Positions 1 through 11,923 of a stretch of 64,000 nucleotides of DNA are shown here, piece by piece. Location: positions 825,196 through 889,195 of the forward strand of contig NC_030988.1 of NCBI RefSeq assembly GCF_000149955.1. The letters run 5' to 3'. The position numbers and the translations under genes are program-made. Source of the DNA: Fusarium oxysporum f. sp. lycopersici 4287 (Eukaryota > Ascomycota > Sordariomycetes > Hypocreales > Nectriaceae). The notes below the pieces were generated by a model. The model had not been told where the DNA came from and did not search any database. It saw only the letters and a list, made by a program, of their open reading frames with translations. Within the stretch, counting starts at the first letter, position 1. Every line of letters starts with the position of its first letter.

Positions 1-1680
1 GATAAGGATATGAATCCCGCAGCCGGTCAAATAGCCACGCCGGCCAGGCTCTGGCCAGGCGAACGGTGGTTGAGGGGGCGTTTCGTAACCCTTGAACGGT
101 GGGGCCGTCCGAGCCTCAGCCATTCAAGTCATCGTAGCCTTTTGAATACTTGCTCCAGCCTTCTAAGTGGATGGGTATTTCTATATGTACAGGGATTTTC
201 TTTATCCCCCCCCCCCCCCGATCTTCTCTTGCGGAAGGCCATTTCACGCAACCTCTCGCTTGTGAACAGCCTCACTTCTGCTCTTCGGGGGCCCCTTGTT
301 TCGATATTTCCTCTTCATTCATGATGAAGCCCCCTGTACGGAGTATTCTCGCCTTCCAATCTGGCGAGGTTAAACACTGAAGAAGCCGCGGAAACTCCCG
401 CCGCGTCATACGCAGCTTGCTTGCTAAGCATGATGTCTGTGAGCAGGAGATCCATCGTATCGCACGACAGCCCCAGGTCTTTCCTTCATGCGTTCCTTCG
501 CGATCTTGGGAGAAGAATCTTTGGTTGATGTCCTAACAATTCTATGCCATTCCTATACTCTTTTAGCGCGAGAGTCAACTCTGCTATGAGATCTACGCAA
601 GCGCGAAGTGCTGAATCGCTTTCTCGGGAATCGTAGTGGTGTTTAACTACAGATCGACCACAGTAAACGAGGGAAATGTCCTGGGGACAACGAGAGATGA
701 CATGAGCCACCAGGTCTCGGGATTAATACGTGGCAGTCTAGAGAGTGCCAAATCAGTGCCTTGTAGTTCAACTGAACCGCAAGATCAAGGTGATGTCGAG
801 CTTGATGTATGGAGAGGCTCAAAGCAACTGTTGGATGGGCATCCTGGCGTCGCGACAGTACTCGAAAGTAACGCAGACATCGACTGTTCACAGCTCGCAG
901 AATACTACGCACGGATTGATCTTACGGAGACGGTCGTATATATTCTTCTCAATGTAATAGCACATGGGCTTTGCCATCTTGCCAACGTCATGGCAAATGG
1001 TACATCAACAAGTTGTCAGGCCCCAGATTCAAGTAACAGGCAGCGCGTTGAGCCTGGAGTTGGGCTTAAGCGCAAGCCTTCTGGATAGCCTGCCGTCAAA
1101 TGGCCCCTTAGCGGTATTATTGATCGATGCATGCCTGCTACTGTCTCGACCGATGTTGTAGCAATACGAAGCCAGCTTATCACAATGGTGGGGGAGCGGT
1201 GATGCCCTCACCCCAGTCCGAAGGGCGGGATGAAGGACGCAGCCCGAAGAATGGAACTTGGTCATCTCATCCACATTGAGATCTTCCAATCCCCAAGCAG
1301 CAGTTGCGAAAAGGTAGTTCGTTTCTCGCAAATTGAGTTCTCCTCGCCCTCTTGTGCTCGGGCCCGTCCTGCGTGCAAACCGACAAGGGTCTGCCTTCCC
1401 GCGTCCAGATCGTAACCGGTCTGATCACGCTTGTCCGTCGACAGCGATGGCAACCCAACGAGCTGTCGTTCGTCCCTCACCTGCGCCACTTATTAACGAC
1501 TAACTTCCATTCGTCCCTCATCCCCAGCCATTGACAGCAACGCTCATCGCGACGGTTCCTCACCTGTCAACGGCTTCACTCCGTTGAGCCTTATGCTCCA
1601 GCAACGTCGCTGCTCTTTATAACACATCGGCCCTAACATTTTACGCATCTGCTTCTGCATCGACTTTTACATAGAGAACC
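1..1680. other. Region without a convincing gene, with a C14 homopolymer
   Basis: I see no recognisable domain in either strand. Short open frames overlap one another on both strands, as expected by chance. A run of 14 cytosines lies at 206-219 just after a pyrimidine-rich stretch. The sequence may be intergenic or contain UTRs of a gene outside the window. Confidence 0.5.
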
Positions 1681-1681
1681 T

Positions 1682-2269
1682 CTAGCATTCATATGTCATC
1701 CAGCATTTCTCCGTTTGCAGATGCCTTGATAGAATTTTGGCAACATGTTGTGCGCATATGCCTGGAATCAAGCATTTGCAAAGCCCAGTGCCGTTTGTGC
1801 TACAACAAAGAAGCTTGAGTGCCAATCCTTTTGCCCCTTCATGGCTGTTGATACTAGTCTGCGCATATTCGAAATTCGATCCGTTGGCTGCGTATCCGGT
1901 AAGCTGTTCCACCAAGCCCAAAGGATGGATGACTTCAATAGACAAGTACCCCAGCCCATCTTGCAAACTAAAGCATCCTGTGTCGTTTACAGCCTCGGCG
2001 GTTGGATGAGCCACCATGGTCAGGCTGATTCTTCTCCGAGTGCCCCTATAGAACCGACAAAGGAAAGGCTTCAAGGCAGCAGTTGCAGCAAAGTTAACTT
2101 GGTGATGAACAACCGACCGCTCCACGAAGATATAAAAGAAACACAACTCCGTCAGCCCGTTGACAGTCTTATTACCTTTATCTATCTGCTTCGATCCTAA
2201 CAAACAGTTGACGGCATATCGAAACTGAGTGTTAGTGATCTCATCTGCTATCCTGTCAAGACTTTTCAC
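1682..2269 (-). CDS. Hypothetical protein, 195 aa, doubtful
   Basis: An uninterrupted 195-codon frame with an ATG start runs divergently from the secreted-protein gene at 2628, leaving about 360 bp between the two starts. The product has no signal peptide, no clear membrane segment and several scattered cysteines near its C-terminus (GLCKCLIPGICAQH). I do not recognise it. It could be a real lineage-specific gene or a chance frame; its length is the only support. Confidence 0.25.
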   Translation of the reverse strand: MKSLDRIADEITNTQFRYAVNCLLGSKQIDKGNKTVNGLTELCFFYIFVERSVVHHQVNFAATAALKPFLCRFYRGTRRRISLTMVAHPTAEAVNDTGCFSLQDGLGYLSIEVIHPLGLVEQLTGYAANGSNFEYAQTSINSHEGAKGLALKLLCCSTNGTGLCKCLIPGICAQHVAKILSRHLQTEKCWMTYEC

Positions 2270-2627
2270 TGCTGACAGTCAATTGCCCATTCCTTCCAAA
2301 AGTACAACATAATCGCCCTTTCTTCTTCTTCCCCTTCTTTATGCCGCTTGCCCCCTGACCTTCACCAAAGGAACACTGTACACTTTCTGGATCTTTGCAA
2401 AAGAACCCATCCCAGGTTGTCAGCTCTTACCTGCTCACCCGTTGCCGGTTCGGACTTCAGCCAGTAAATTGATAACGACTGACGTCAGGTTAAGCATTCC
2501 TACGCCTCGAGCTCACGACTTGTTGTCTACAATCGACTTGATATTCGTGCCGACCATTTTTGTTTCGTAACTCGCCGATCCCTACACCTTCTCGCCCTTT
2601 TCGTTATACCCTACTCTTTCACACAGA

Positions 2628-3443
2628 ATGAGGCCCGACTTCGCACTCGTGCTACTCACACTCATCACACCAGCGGTCGCCTCCGTTATCGGTGCAACCC
2701 CCCGCATCGAGCGCGTTGAGGGTGAGACCAATTCCGACAAGCATGAACTATACAAGCGTCGTGGTGGCGGCAAAGGTGGATGGCGCGGTGGGAGTAGTGG
2801 TAGAGGAGGCTCAGCAGGATCATCTGGCGGCAGTAGCGCAGGTGAGAACTCGCGAGGAAGCAGTAATAAAGGTCCGAGCGACTCATTTCGGCCAGGCTCA
2901 TCAGGAAACGACGGCAGCTCTCACGGTAGAGGCCCTCAGCCCGCCTTTTGCGGCGGACAATACTACCCCGGTGGCTCGACAATACCTTACAATGCCGGCG
3001 ACGTAAGCCCCGGAGGAGTCACACCCTATATGATAGGTGGTGCCGCTCTCGCATTCTGGCCTGGCACATGGCTATACGGCGCGTACGTGTATCTCTACAT
3101 GCATACGTACCACTACCACAATGAGACCAGTGATGAGGGCGAGGAGCGCGGCGTTCTGTGTGGATGCTCGCAATACGAGTGCTGCGCATGCGACTACAAC
3201 AACAACACCCAATATTTCAACGAGCTCATCGGAAACGGTAGCTATGATGGACTCAACAAGTCCATTGTCAATGTTGCAGAGGTTAACGGTACCGTGATGA
3301 TCCTTATCAACGGAACTCTACCCAACAATACTGCCCTCCCCGACGTCAAGGCGCCAGGCAGTGCGGCCGCAAGACGCATGGTTGGGGCTTCGCAATACTT
3401 GCTCGTAACGGCTGCAGTCATAGCTGCAGCCATTGTCGCGTGA
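2628..3443 (+). CDS. Secreted Gly/Ser-rich, probably GPI-anchored protein (DUF7732-like)
   Basis: Single-exon protein of 271 aa. Residues 1 to about 19 form a typical signal peptide with a hydrophobic core ending VAS. A low-complexity Gly/Ser/Arg segment (about 47-100) follows. The conserved-looking part (about 105-235) starts with FCGGQYYPGG, continues with a hydrophobic, aromatic stretch around WPGTWLYGAYVYLY, then a cysteine cluster (CGCSQYECCACD), and has several N-glycosylation sequons near the end (NGS, NKS, NGT, NGT, NNT). The last 17 residues are hydrophobic and preceded by small residues, which fits a GPI-attachment signal. The cysteine, WLYGAY and NGSY/NGT features match my memory of the fungal DUF7732 family, known mainly from predicted surface proteins. 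The ATG at 2628 is chosen because it gives the signal peptide. Export and surface location are inferred; no function is known. Confidence 0.8.
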   Translation: MRPDFALVLLTLITPAVASVIGATPRIERVEGETNSDKHELYKRRGGGKGGWRGGSSGRGGSAGSSGGSSAGENSRGSSNKGPSDSFRPGSSGNDGSSHGRGPQPAFCGGQYYPGGSTIPYNAGDVSPGGVTPYMIGGAALAFWPGTWLYGAYVYLYMHTYHYHNETSDEGEERGVLCGCSQYECCACDYNNNTQYFNELIGNGSYDGLNKSIVNVAEVNGTVMILINGTLPNNTALPDVKAPGSAAARRMVGASQYLLVTAAVIAAAIVA

Positions 3444-4490
3444 ATGGAACCTGGTTTGACATAGAAACGTTGTATGGGAAAGCATTTACGGTCTCTGTTT
3501 GTGTTACTATGACTTTTCTATGCATGTTGTAGTCAGGGATGTGGTGAGGGTCGTGGCGATGAACGGATGGAAAACTGGGGAAAAAGGGAGGATGAATGGA
3601 ACCAAGTCACTCCTCCATATACTACGATGTTTGCGCCAGCGATTTGTAAAACACCGTAGTATTGATTTAAGAAAGTCTGCCGCAGATATGGGACCAAGGG
3701 AAGACTGTATCTCCATAGAATTACAAACGAGAAATTCGCCGCCGAAAGCAAGGTCTCAGGATGGGATGGACGTTTATTTGTGAGAAAGCTGACGATAAAG
3801 GGTGCAAATTTTGGAACACTAGTACTCAAAGCCTTCGAAATAACAAATGGAGAAAGTTAAGATGTCTATAAATCCAACGTCTATAATAATACAAAGTCCC
3901 TCCTGAACATAGAGAAAACACAATGAAACCCACGACAGCTTAATATCCACTAGTACTGCACTCACTAGACCTCCACGATGATGAACAGAGTCGTGGGGGT
4001 ACAAGGAAGATATACACCTCTAAGGCCAAGTCTTGGAATACTTCAAGCTCTGTGGCTCGATGTGGGCGCCGGTAGCAGGCTACGCATCGGAATCGTGATA
4101 CCGGTCTGGGCCGCTATGCATCATTTGGTACTGCTAGTTTGGCGGAGAGCATTTGGAAGGTTTTCCGATAGCTGCTTTCCCGGTTCCTGTCGTCTATCAT
4201 GATGGCGTGCTTTTTGAGGTTGTGAGCCGGCGAGAGCGGTAGCCCCACAGAAGCCTTGTGCCTTATGCCGCAATCTTTGGTACAAGGAATACGATGCGTT
4301 CCTCGTGTCCAGACCAAAGCTGGAAACAGTGAGGTAGAGCGAAATATTCAGCACGGCCTCTGAACTGTTCTAGTAGGACACTCTCGTGCCTACACGGCTG
4401 GCCTGGGAACAATTGAGCCCAGAAAATAGCCTGTAAGGCAGGCCGACAGTGAGCTCATATGGGCGTGTTCTACATCTCGATACTGCCAAC
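3444..4490. other. Intergenic region between convergent genes
   Basis: About 1 kb between the 3' ends of the secreted-protein gene and the Est1-type gene. Only short mutually overlapping frames are present; the likely content is 3' UTR and spacer. I see no repeat or RNA gene. Confidence 0.5.
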
Positions 4491-7212
4491 TCACTTGCTG
4501 CCCAGGCTTATCGTGACATCATACCTTTCCGGAACGTCAAATTGGCGAGCTTCTCCATTCCAGAGAAGCCAGTTACCTGAGGATGCAATGCTGTATCCAA
4601 GTGACAGGATCCGGTCCTTGCGCTCTTCCGTGACAGACGGCAACTCAAAATACTTCTCGTCCTCCTCTATCTTGTCATTGTTGAACCAGTCGTTGGGGAA
4701 GTAGTCCTCGGCGTAGAGCAGGCCTCGCATGGCAAAGTCCTCGGGCAACGGGTGCGGCAGCTCGTGCTTTTCCGGCAGGTGGAAGTGGCCTCGAATCTCA
4801 TACCCAGGCTCGCAGGAAAGCAAGAGGGTGTTAAGCATAATGGAAGTTAGTTTCCAGGGATACGCGTCCTCCAAATGGGAAATAGCCGCTGGATGCTGTG
4901 TCATGTGGTTCATGAAGACCAAGATGGCATGCACGAAAGGTAACGTATTGGTGTCTCCCCATCGATAAAGTACTCGCGAAATCGTCCGGCTTGCAAAGTC
5001 AAGCGCAAGCTTGAATGTCTCGTCAGGGGTAGCCTCGGAAATTGTGTTCCCATCCACGGTGACGTCCGTCTCTTCGGGCTTCTTGGACATGGCCCGCATA
5101 AGGACATTGGGCTCGGCACCGTACCCGAGCAGAGAACATGACAGAGCAATGGCAATATAATATCTGCTGGAGTTAGTTTAGTTCGAATGACTTTTCAATG
5201 CCGACTGACCCTGATTCCAACCATCGCTTAGTTACCCGACCAATATGACCATCAAGTGAATCAATAAAGCTATCCTCTGACTTTTGCAGCTGATCTCGGG
5301 ACTTCCCGGAGAAGAGGATTGCATGAGCGCGCACGAAAGCAGCATCAACGGGGGCAAGACGGGCCGTATTGTTGTTCAACACAGGATTAAACAACGTCAT
5401 TATACTTTCTCGTGCGCTTGAAAAGGGAATGGGAACACAAAGGGACTTGGTGTAATAGTGCAGCTGCTGCAGGGCATTGGGACGGGCCAAGATGGCCAGA
5501 TGGTGATAAAGTCTGCCCGTAGTAGGGAACTTATCAGATGCTTTGCTGTACCAGCGACGACTTACGCCAGTCCAGATCTCACGAACATTGATATCGTCGT
5601 CCTCAATAGCCATGCGGTATCTACCAAGGTCTCCAAGACACTCGATCCACGTGTCCTCAAAAGCAGGCACAGCTTCGTATAGCAAGGCCATCATACTGTA
5701 AGCAAAGTATATAAAGGTAAGCATGTGCTCTAGAGATGCAGGGAGACGATGTCTGAGAAGCTCAAGAAATGAGTGAATGCCGTGTCGCCACATGCGAGCA
5801 GGCATAGCATACTTGGAAGCCAACCTTCGTAAAGCAGGGCTGGCAGAGGGGTGTTGGCTTGCAAGAAAGAAGTCATGATGCTCATGGAGGAGTGTTCGGT
5901 GAAGTGCAATCAAAGCTTGCCATTGTTCGTTGTTAAGTTTTGAATTGGCATCAGTGTTGGATGATTGGGCATTGTCAACTTCGATGCACTTTGTCTCAAC
6001 CATGACCAGTCCTGCGTAGATGCCTTTCACCTCTGCGACAAGCTGATCTTGTGAGATGGGTCTTGTCTCTGGCTGACGCATCATCTTGGATGTAGACCCA
6101 TCGTCATTAGGTGAAGGCCCATTGGGCTGTTGTGTGTTAGGCTGGGTAGATCTGTTTGCCATGATAGGCCTTTGCCTCGGCGATCCAAGAGAGACAACTT
6201 GCCCCTGACTCTGTGACTTTGGCTGAACACCATCATCAAAGGTCCAGAGGGCACAGTCCGGAGGTGGAGGTGACTGGCGCTTTGCCTGATGGCCATCGGT
6301 ATGTACAGTTCCCGATGTGGCTTGATCCCCTGTGTTTCCATTGTCGGTGTCTGCACGTCGCTTCCCACTTGGAGGTTTATTGATCATAATGGCTCCCTCG
6401 TCGCCTTTGGGGACACGTAAAATCTTGTCGACTTTCTGGCCCAACTCTTCGTAGTTGATGCTGTACTTGATGAGTAGTCAGCTTTGGATCACTGTGATAG
6501 AGGAACGATGTCCATATGTCCTTACGATCTTTCCGGTTCTCTTGACCTCCTCGCCTTCTTCGACGTGACCGTCAGACATCAATAGCACAGCGCATTGACT
6601 ACCCTTCTCGGCGATGCACCGTCCTTCGACACCAGATTCAAACCTATAAAGAGTGAGCTATACGATGCATCACTGAGTTACTCTATACTTGCGGAGGTAT
6701 GTACCTGATAATCTCCCCAAGCTGTACACCCTCGATGGTGCAATCACAAATGGTGCCCTCATCTTCCCTAATCAAGAGTTAATGCTTATTACTTCTCAAT
6801 TGACATTTTTCTAGAAGACTTCTGCACCACCACTTGAACTCTGCTTGTGGCTGCTTCTAGTGAAGATACACACATACTTTACAAAGTCCACACGGCCAGT
6901 AACGGGGGACATGTCTTTCCCGTCTGATCTGTTTTTGTGAGGCTCGCTGTTGTAGTCCTCCTTTAAGTGATCGCCTTTATGACCAAGACCGGCAGGTGTA
7001 GGTGAAGGGGGTTGCCTCCTTCGTCGCTGACGGCCATCTCCATCAACTGAAGATCGCAATATGGTCTGACACCCCGTGTCTCCATCATTGGTGTCTCCTA
7101 GAGTTTTGATGTCGTCGCCGCAGATATCGCTCGTAAAAGACTGAGACTCCGCCTTGTCTTGTTGATGACGAGTCCGCAAATGCCGGACCCATTTGTCCGT
7201 AATGCCTGCCAT
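4491..7212 (-). CDS. Est1/SMG6-type DNA/RNA-binding domain protein, five exons, 815 aa
   Basis: Exons on the minus strand: 6878-7212, 6705-6767, 6526-6643, 5210-6465 and 4491-5166. All junctions keep frame and give 815 aa plus stop. The N-terminal 110 residues are polar. Exons 2-3 encode a small acidic module beginning KEDEGTICDCTIEG. A disordered Pro/Ser/Gln-rich part follows, then the helical core with LLHEHHDFFLASQHPS, RMWRHGIHSFLELLRHRLP, LGDLGRYRMAIED, TGRLYHHLAILARPNALQQL and YYTKSLCVPIPF. That series matches the Est1 DNA/RNA-binding domain of Est1/SMG5-7 proteins, where it forms TPR-like helices after a 14-3-3-like fold. Classical members act in telomerase recruitment or nonsense-mediated decay. 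This copy belongs to a fungal-expanded subgroup whose role is unknown to me, and I see no PIN nuclease domain. It is convergent with the gene at 2628. Confidence 0.82.
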
Positions 7213-10200
7213 GCTATGTTATGTCAGAGAATGGATAGGCTGTGCCGAGTCTAATCGATATGGCCTATTGAAGAGGGCTCGGAGTGGGAATTATACAGAT
7301 TTTGCGGTAGAAAAAACAGGTAATCGTGTCTATATTTTGATCGCCACCGAGCCAAGTTGAAACAAAAGAATTGCAGGTGGCAGGGCGCTCGCACCTTTAT
7401 AGGTAATTGGAATTCGAAACGGTTGCCTTATAACGTGGATTGAGCGGAAAGGCAATCACAAGAGCGAACCCATAGCCACAGTGGTTCGCAAAGAGCAGAG
7501 AACAGTATCCAGGAAGAAAAGTCTGGGGCACGAGCCGCAGTATGCGGCCTGGACTGATCATGTTTTCAAATGCTGTTGCCCGGTCCGCCTGAATAGATGG
7601 TTCGCATTTCCTGAGGCTCTGCTGGTGATTAAAATATGGACTTTCCACTGTTGTTTTCCTCTGCTTCCTTTTTTCTTGAACACCCGACAACGCATAGGCA
7701 TATAACCAATATGTCAGTTCATTCACGTTGCTATGTATTAACCTTTCAAACACCTCAACGGGCCATAAGTCAACATTCTCTACCATTTATATAGTGCATC
7801 TTTCACCCTACCTACAGCTACCTTCGCCGTGTCTCTTTGACTAGTGGCTCACAATTGGCCGTTTCAAAATTACAAAGCCGTAGCTAGATTTTACTCCAAG
7901 TCAACCACCAGAATCAGAGTAGATAGGCAGCCGGACAGGTGGCCGAATTCGGGTTTGTTGACATCGACATTCATCCAAGGCATTGAAGAACGTCTGTGGG
8001 AATCGTTTGGAGCCCAAGGAAGGCTGTCGGCCCTTGCAGGTCTTTCCGCCAATCGTGAGTGTCTTGGCATAAGCAGCAGTGGGGAGGCCCCCGGCGTATT
8101 CAGGGGTTTTGGTTTGTTTCCAGGGGTGGGGATGGCGTGTATGGTCACCTCGTTGCTCCCTTCCCAACTAAGTACACCATCCGATATTCGACAGCGTGGA
8201 GAGTTTCGGAAGCCATATACAACTGTAGGTTTTCAATAACGTCATTAGCGAGGCAGCTTTAGCTTCCCTCGAGGAGAAAAACAGAAAAGAGAAAAGAGAA
8301 GAGAAGATGTAAATTCGTAAGGACGTATGGAATGGTTTCTACGGTATAAATATCCGTCGATTCGGTAGTAATTCTTTCAACAGCCACTCTGAGCCGATTT
8401 AGTCACACGCCCAAGGTGTACTAGTCAAGTGTGGGGAAGCCGGAAGGTGACCCAGCCAATACCAACGTTGGTATAGGATCTATACCGTGAAGGGCATAGC
8501 CTAACTAAGTAGCCTTGGAAATTTAAAAACGAAGAACAAGGCGGATTGACCCAAGCTAAATCCTGAATGGCTGGCAGGTTTTGCCAGAGTTGCCCCATCT
8601 TCACTGAACCCCTGCTTTCGCCTTGCTACCCTACGCTCCGAATTAAGCCTCACGGTGAAGCTGAATCATTGACCTTCATCGCCGCAGTACATAGTCCATG
8701 CAGGAGCTAGTAGAAAAAGAACGTATAGTTGTTAGCATATACATAGGTGTTTATAATCGGGCTATTAGGGCTCTTAGCGACACTCAACAAATCCTGTTGG
8801 TCAGGCAGGGCGACGAAGTCTCATAATCAGTAAAAGAATGACATTTGTAGATGATGAGTTTATTGGTCGCTCAATGCACGGTGTTCATCTTACGAGCCAG
8901 TAAACGTCAGGCAACATGACTTTCGTGATATTGACAGACCTTCCATATTCATGTTGCCATGTTGTGGCACCAACTTGGTCTCAGACTCTCTCCCATCAAA
9001 CTCAACGATGAAACTGTTGTATCAATCACCATACCCAACCATAACCCGTTGTTTTGACTAGGGGAAGAATGTTGGAGTTCTTTGGATGAGCTTTTGTGGA
9101 AAGAATATATCTGTTCCAACTCCGACATGATGGCCGATCAGCCTTGTATACGACTGACAAAGGCCCCTGACCTTTTGCTTATGACACCCAGAGCCCTCTT
9201 GAGTCAGAAGATCATTAACACCTCTCGTTTCCTAACATGGCGAGGGCGGACCATATTCGCGAAACGGGAGTTGAAGTTGGATAGGCGTTGACCAGGGAGA
9301 TCAGCCATGCTTCCACCGTACGATGAGTACTCTGGATCCTCCATACGTCTGGGGACGGGGCCCGTTTTGATAGACTCGCGCTATGCACTTGCATTTCTCA
9401 TAAAAGAGCCACCTTCGCTTATCTGACAGAGCTATCAAATTGCCTTCGATACATAGCAAAAGTAAAGCTACCTTCTTGTCCCAGCCAGAAGCAATGTAGC
9501 TGATGCGCGAATTCTAAGCGATGATCCTCTTCCTTCAAGCTTTATACTTTCATTGCCATCAGCTGGGTTCCCTCCTAGAGCAGCCTTTCGGGGTCATTGC
9601 ACCCTTTTGCCAAACATTCCTTGATATGTTTCTACTTCGAACGCGATTCGTGATGACAATGCAAAAGTCTAACCTATGGACTCATGACTTTCCGTGTTTA
9701 CCGACTCTGCCACTGTTCCCATCTTGCGTGCTCAAAGCCGCTCGGTTCTGAGATCGAGATGGCAACATGGCCTGGCAAGTTGAAAACCTGTCCTTTGGAT
9801 TAAGACATCTCACTTTCTCATTTCGCCTTTCCCACGGCGCCTTCAATTTCACTGGGCCTCACGATGACTTTTCGTCTCCCGCGTCAGCTTTGCCATAAGC
9901 ATACCTCCGGCAGAGATGAATCCCTCGGCCGATCCGTCAAACCGTTGGAGGTGTTGACGTGGGAACGGCAAGGGATACCAAATTGGGTTATCTCTGAGAG
10001 CCTCTCTCGCGGATGCCTTCTCAGCCTTTGACTCGCTCTGTTCAAACATATTGGACACAAATTTGATGCTCTTTAGGGTCGTACTCCTCGGAGGATGGAA
10101 TCAAATGGGCTAACCGCCTATGTAGGCAGAGGTGAACGATAGATCCGTAGTTGAATGTTTTGTTCTATGTGGTCTATTTACTTGGATAGGCTAATTCACC

Positions 10201-10987
10201 TATGGGAAGATACTCAGCGACTCAGCGCAAGAAACTCGCTTGCAGAATAAGACATGTTGCCTTTGGGATTCTTCGTAAGTCCAACCACCACTGAGCCGAA
10301 GATGCCCAAATCCAAGTCATGAAACGGGATCAAGTTACGGCGAGGAGATTAGAAGTACTAGCACGCACGCCCATGTATTCGTCGCTTCATGGTCGCCCCT
10401 CCAAGTACAATCATGGCACATGTCCGGAACGCCATGTCACAAATCGCACAGTAGAGTTCAGCATACTATGAGTTCTGCCACATGATGGAAAACGGGAGCT
10501 TGGCTTGAGACCTACGTAGGTATTCTGCAAAACCTCGTTCATGAATGAACAAAGGTCACTTGTCCCTTTTACAAGCTCTTGGTCTGACAGGCTTCCATCA
10601 TCTCAGCTCTCTAGACTTCGTGTCGGTCCTGTAACACTTGATACCATGAGATTTATCATAAGGATTTTCCTACGCTGAGGGTTCTTCTGATAGTCACCCA
10701 ATGCCAAGTTAGAGCACGATCCTAGTATTTCCAATCTCCAGTAGTGGTCATCGGCAATCCTCTGGGGTAAACTGTGGAGGCTTAAGTGCATACGACTGCA
10801 ATGGCATCAGCGGCTCATCTCTTGGGGGCTGCTGGAACACGCAGTACTTCCAAGGCCAGCTAATAATAGACACGAAGATCATTACTCCATACCACGAGCG
10901 TTCGTTACATTCATCACACTATTCCCGCTTGTTCGTGGATTCAGATGGCGAAAAAAGCGTTAAGGCGCGAAACTTCGTCGTCACAAA
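7213..10987. other. Long region without a recognisable gene
   Basis: Roughly 3.8 kb of sequence of mixed composition. The longest frames (129 aa minus at 7397-7786, 131 aa plus at 7844-8239) overlap others and show no domain. A 69-aa minus-strand frame at 9849-10058 has protein-like composition, with an aromatic/proline stretch around NPIWYPLPFPRQ, and might be an exon scrap. I see no transposon ends or tRNA. Confidence 0.4.
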
Positions 10988-11923
10988 ATGAACGCCCCTT
11001 CCAACCGACATACCCGGCAAACTAGAGCGTGCGGTGCGTGCCGCCTGCGGAAAAAGAAGTGCGAGGGAAAGGCTCCCAAGTGTGAGACTTGCAAGCGCTC
11101 CAACAAGAAATGCACATGGACTCATTCCCTGATTACGACTTCTAAGTCTTGTGGAAGGCACGGGTACCGGGAACACATAAAATTACACGAGAACCGAGAA
11201 AGCTGTGATCAGTACGGAGAGGAAGTAAACGCCCGGGGGCCGGAGCCGGAGGCTTCTTCGACTACTGAAAATGACAGAACAGCTCAAACTTTGAGCCTCC
11301 ATGCATCTAGTCGAGACTCGATCAACGACAAAAGCACCGCGGCCTCCCAGAAGTCACTAGAGGATCTTAACTATGATAAAATCCGACGTTTTGGCGAAAT
11401 ATATTTCCAAGAATGGGCCCCTCTGTTTCCGGCCCTGGCTGAAATCGAGTTCGAGAAGGCCTTCAATGGCTTCTCTGACAATACCGACCCAACCAGCCGT
11501 AACGCCCATGTCACGCAGATATACCTAGTCGTTGACATTACTGGTATATTATCCAAGGGTCATGAGCTTGAGCAACTGCCTACTTGCGCACCAAGATGGC
11601 AGGCAGTCCTTGATGCAACTGACTTGGAACCAAGCATTCAAACTTTTCAGTGTTTCACACTTTCACTCCTTTGCTACACCAAACGCGGAGACTATGAGCG
11701 ACTATGTTCCTACATGGATAGAGCGATCGGTCTTTACAAGAACCTTTTCCTACTAGCGTTCAGCAAAATCAGATCCTGCGCCCAAATCGCGCCGGCAAAC
11801 GGCCCGCACCCACATCTTCACTCTCGGAGCTCAGCTCATGAGAACCACGAAGGTTTCAAAGTGGTCGATGCCATGCTTTCTGATTGCCTGACTTTCTTGC
11901 TGGCTTTGCTTTGTATTGACTAG
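10988..11923 (+). CDS. Zn2Cys6 transcription factor, 3'-truncated and read into duplicated DNA
   Basis: The 311-aa frame opens with a Zn(II)2Cys6 binuclear cluster at residues 15-42 (Cys 15, 18, 25, 32, 35, 42) with the basic RLRKKK loop, the DNA-binding module of Gal4-type factors. A polar linker and a helical region follow (about 130-255), including FGEIYFQEWAPLFPAL and SYMDRAIGLYKNLFL, resembling the start of the fungal-specific regulatory domain. From about residue 256 on, the protein no longer looks like a factor: this DNA (from about 11767) aligns instead with 57238 onward, upstream of the PTH11-like gene. The usual 500-700 aa length is therefore cut to about 255 genuine residues plus a junk tail. 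The cluster is intact, so a DNA-binding fragment could still be made, but loss of the regulatory half makes a pseudogene equally likely. Confidence 0.75.
   Translation: MNAPSNRHTRQTRACGACRLRKKKCEGKAPKCETCKRSNKKCTWTHSLITTSKSCGRHGYREHIKLHENRESCDQYGEEVNARGPEPEASSTTENDRTAQTLSLHASSRDSINDKSTAASQKSLEDLNYDKIRRFGEIYFQEWAPLFPALAEIEFEKAFNGFSDNTDPTSRNAHVTQIYLVVDITGILSKGHELEQLPTCAPRWQAVLDATDLEPSIQTFQCFTLSLLCYTKRGDYERLCSYMDRAIGLYKNLFLLAFSKIRSCAQIAPANGPHPHLHSRSSAHENHEGFKVVDAMLSDCLTFLLALLCID

Noticed and set aside
1029..1331. 100-aa minus-strand frame near the left end
   Set aside because: Heavily overlapped by frames on both strands, no recognisable composition or domain.
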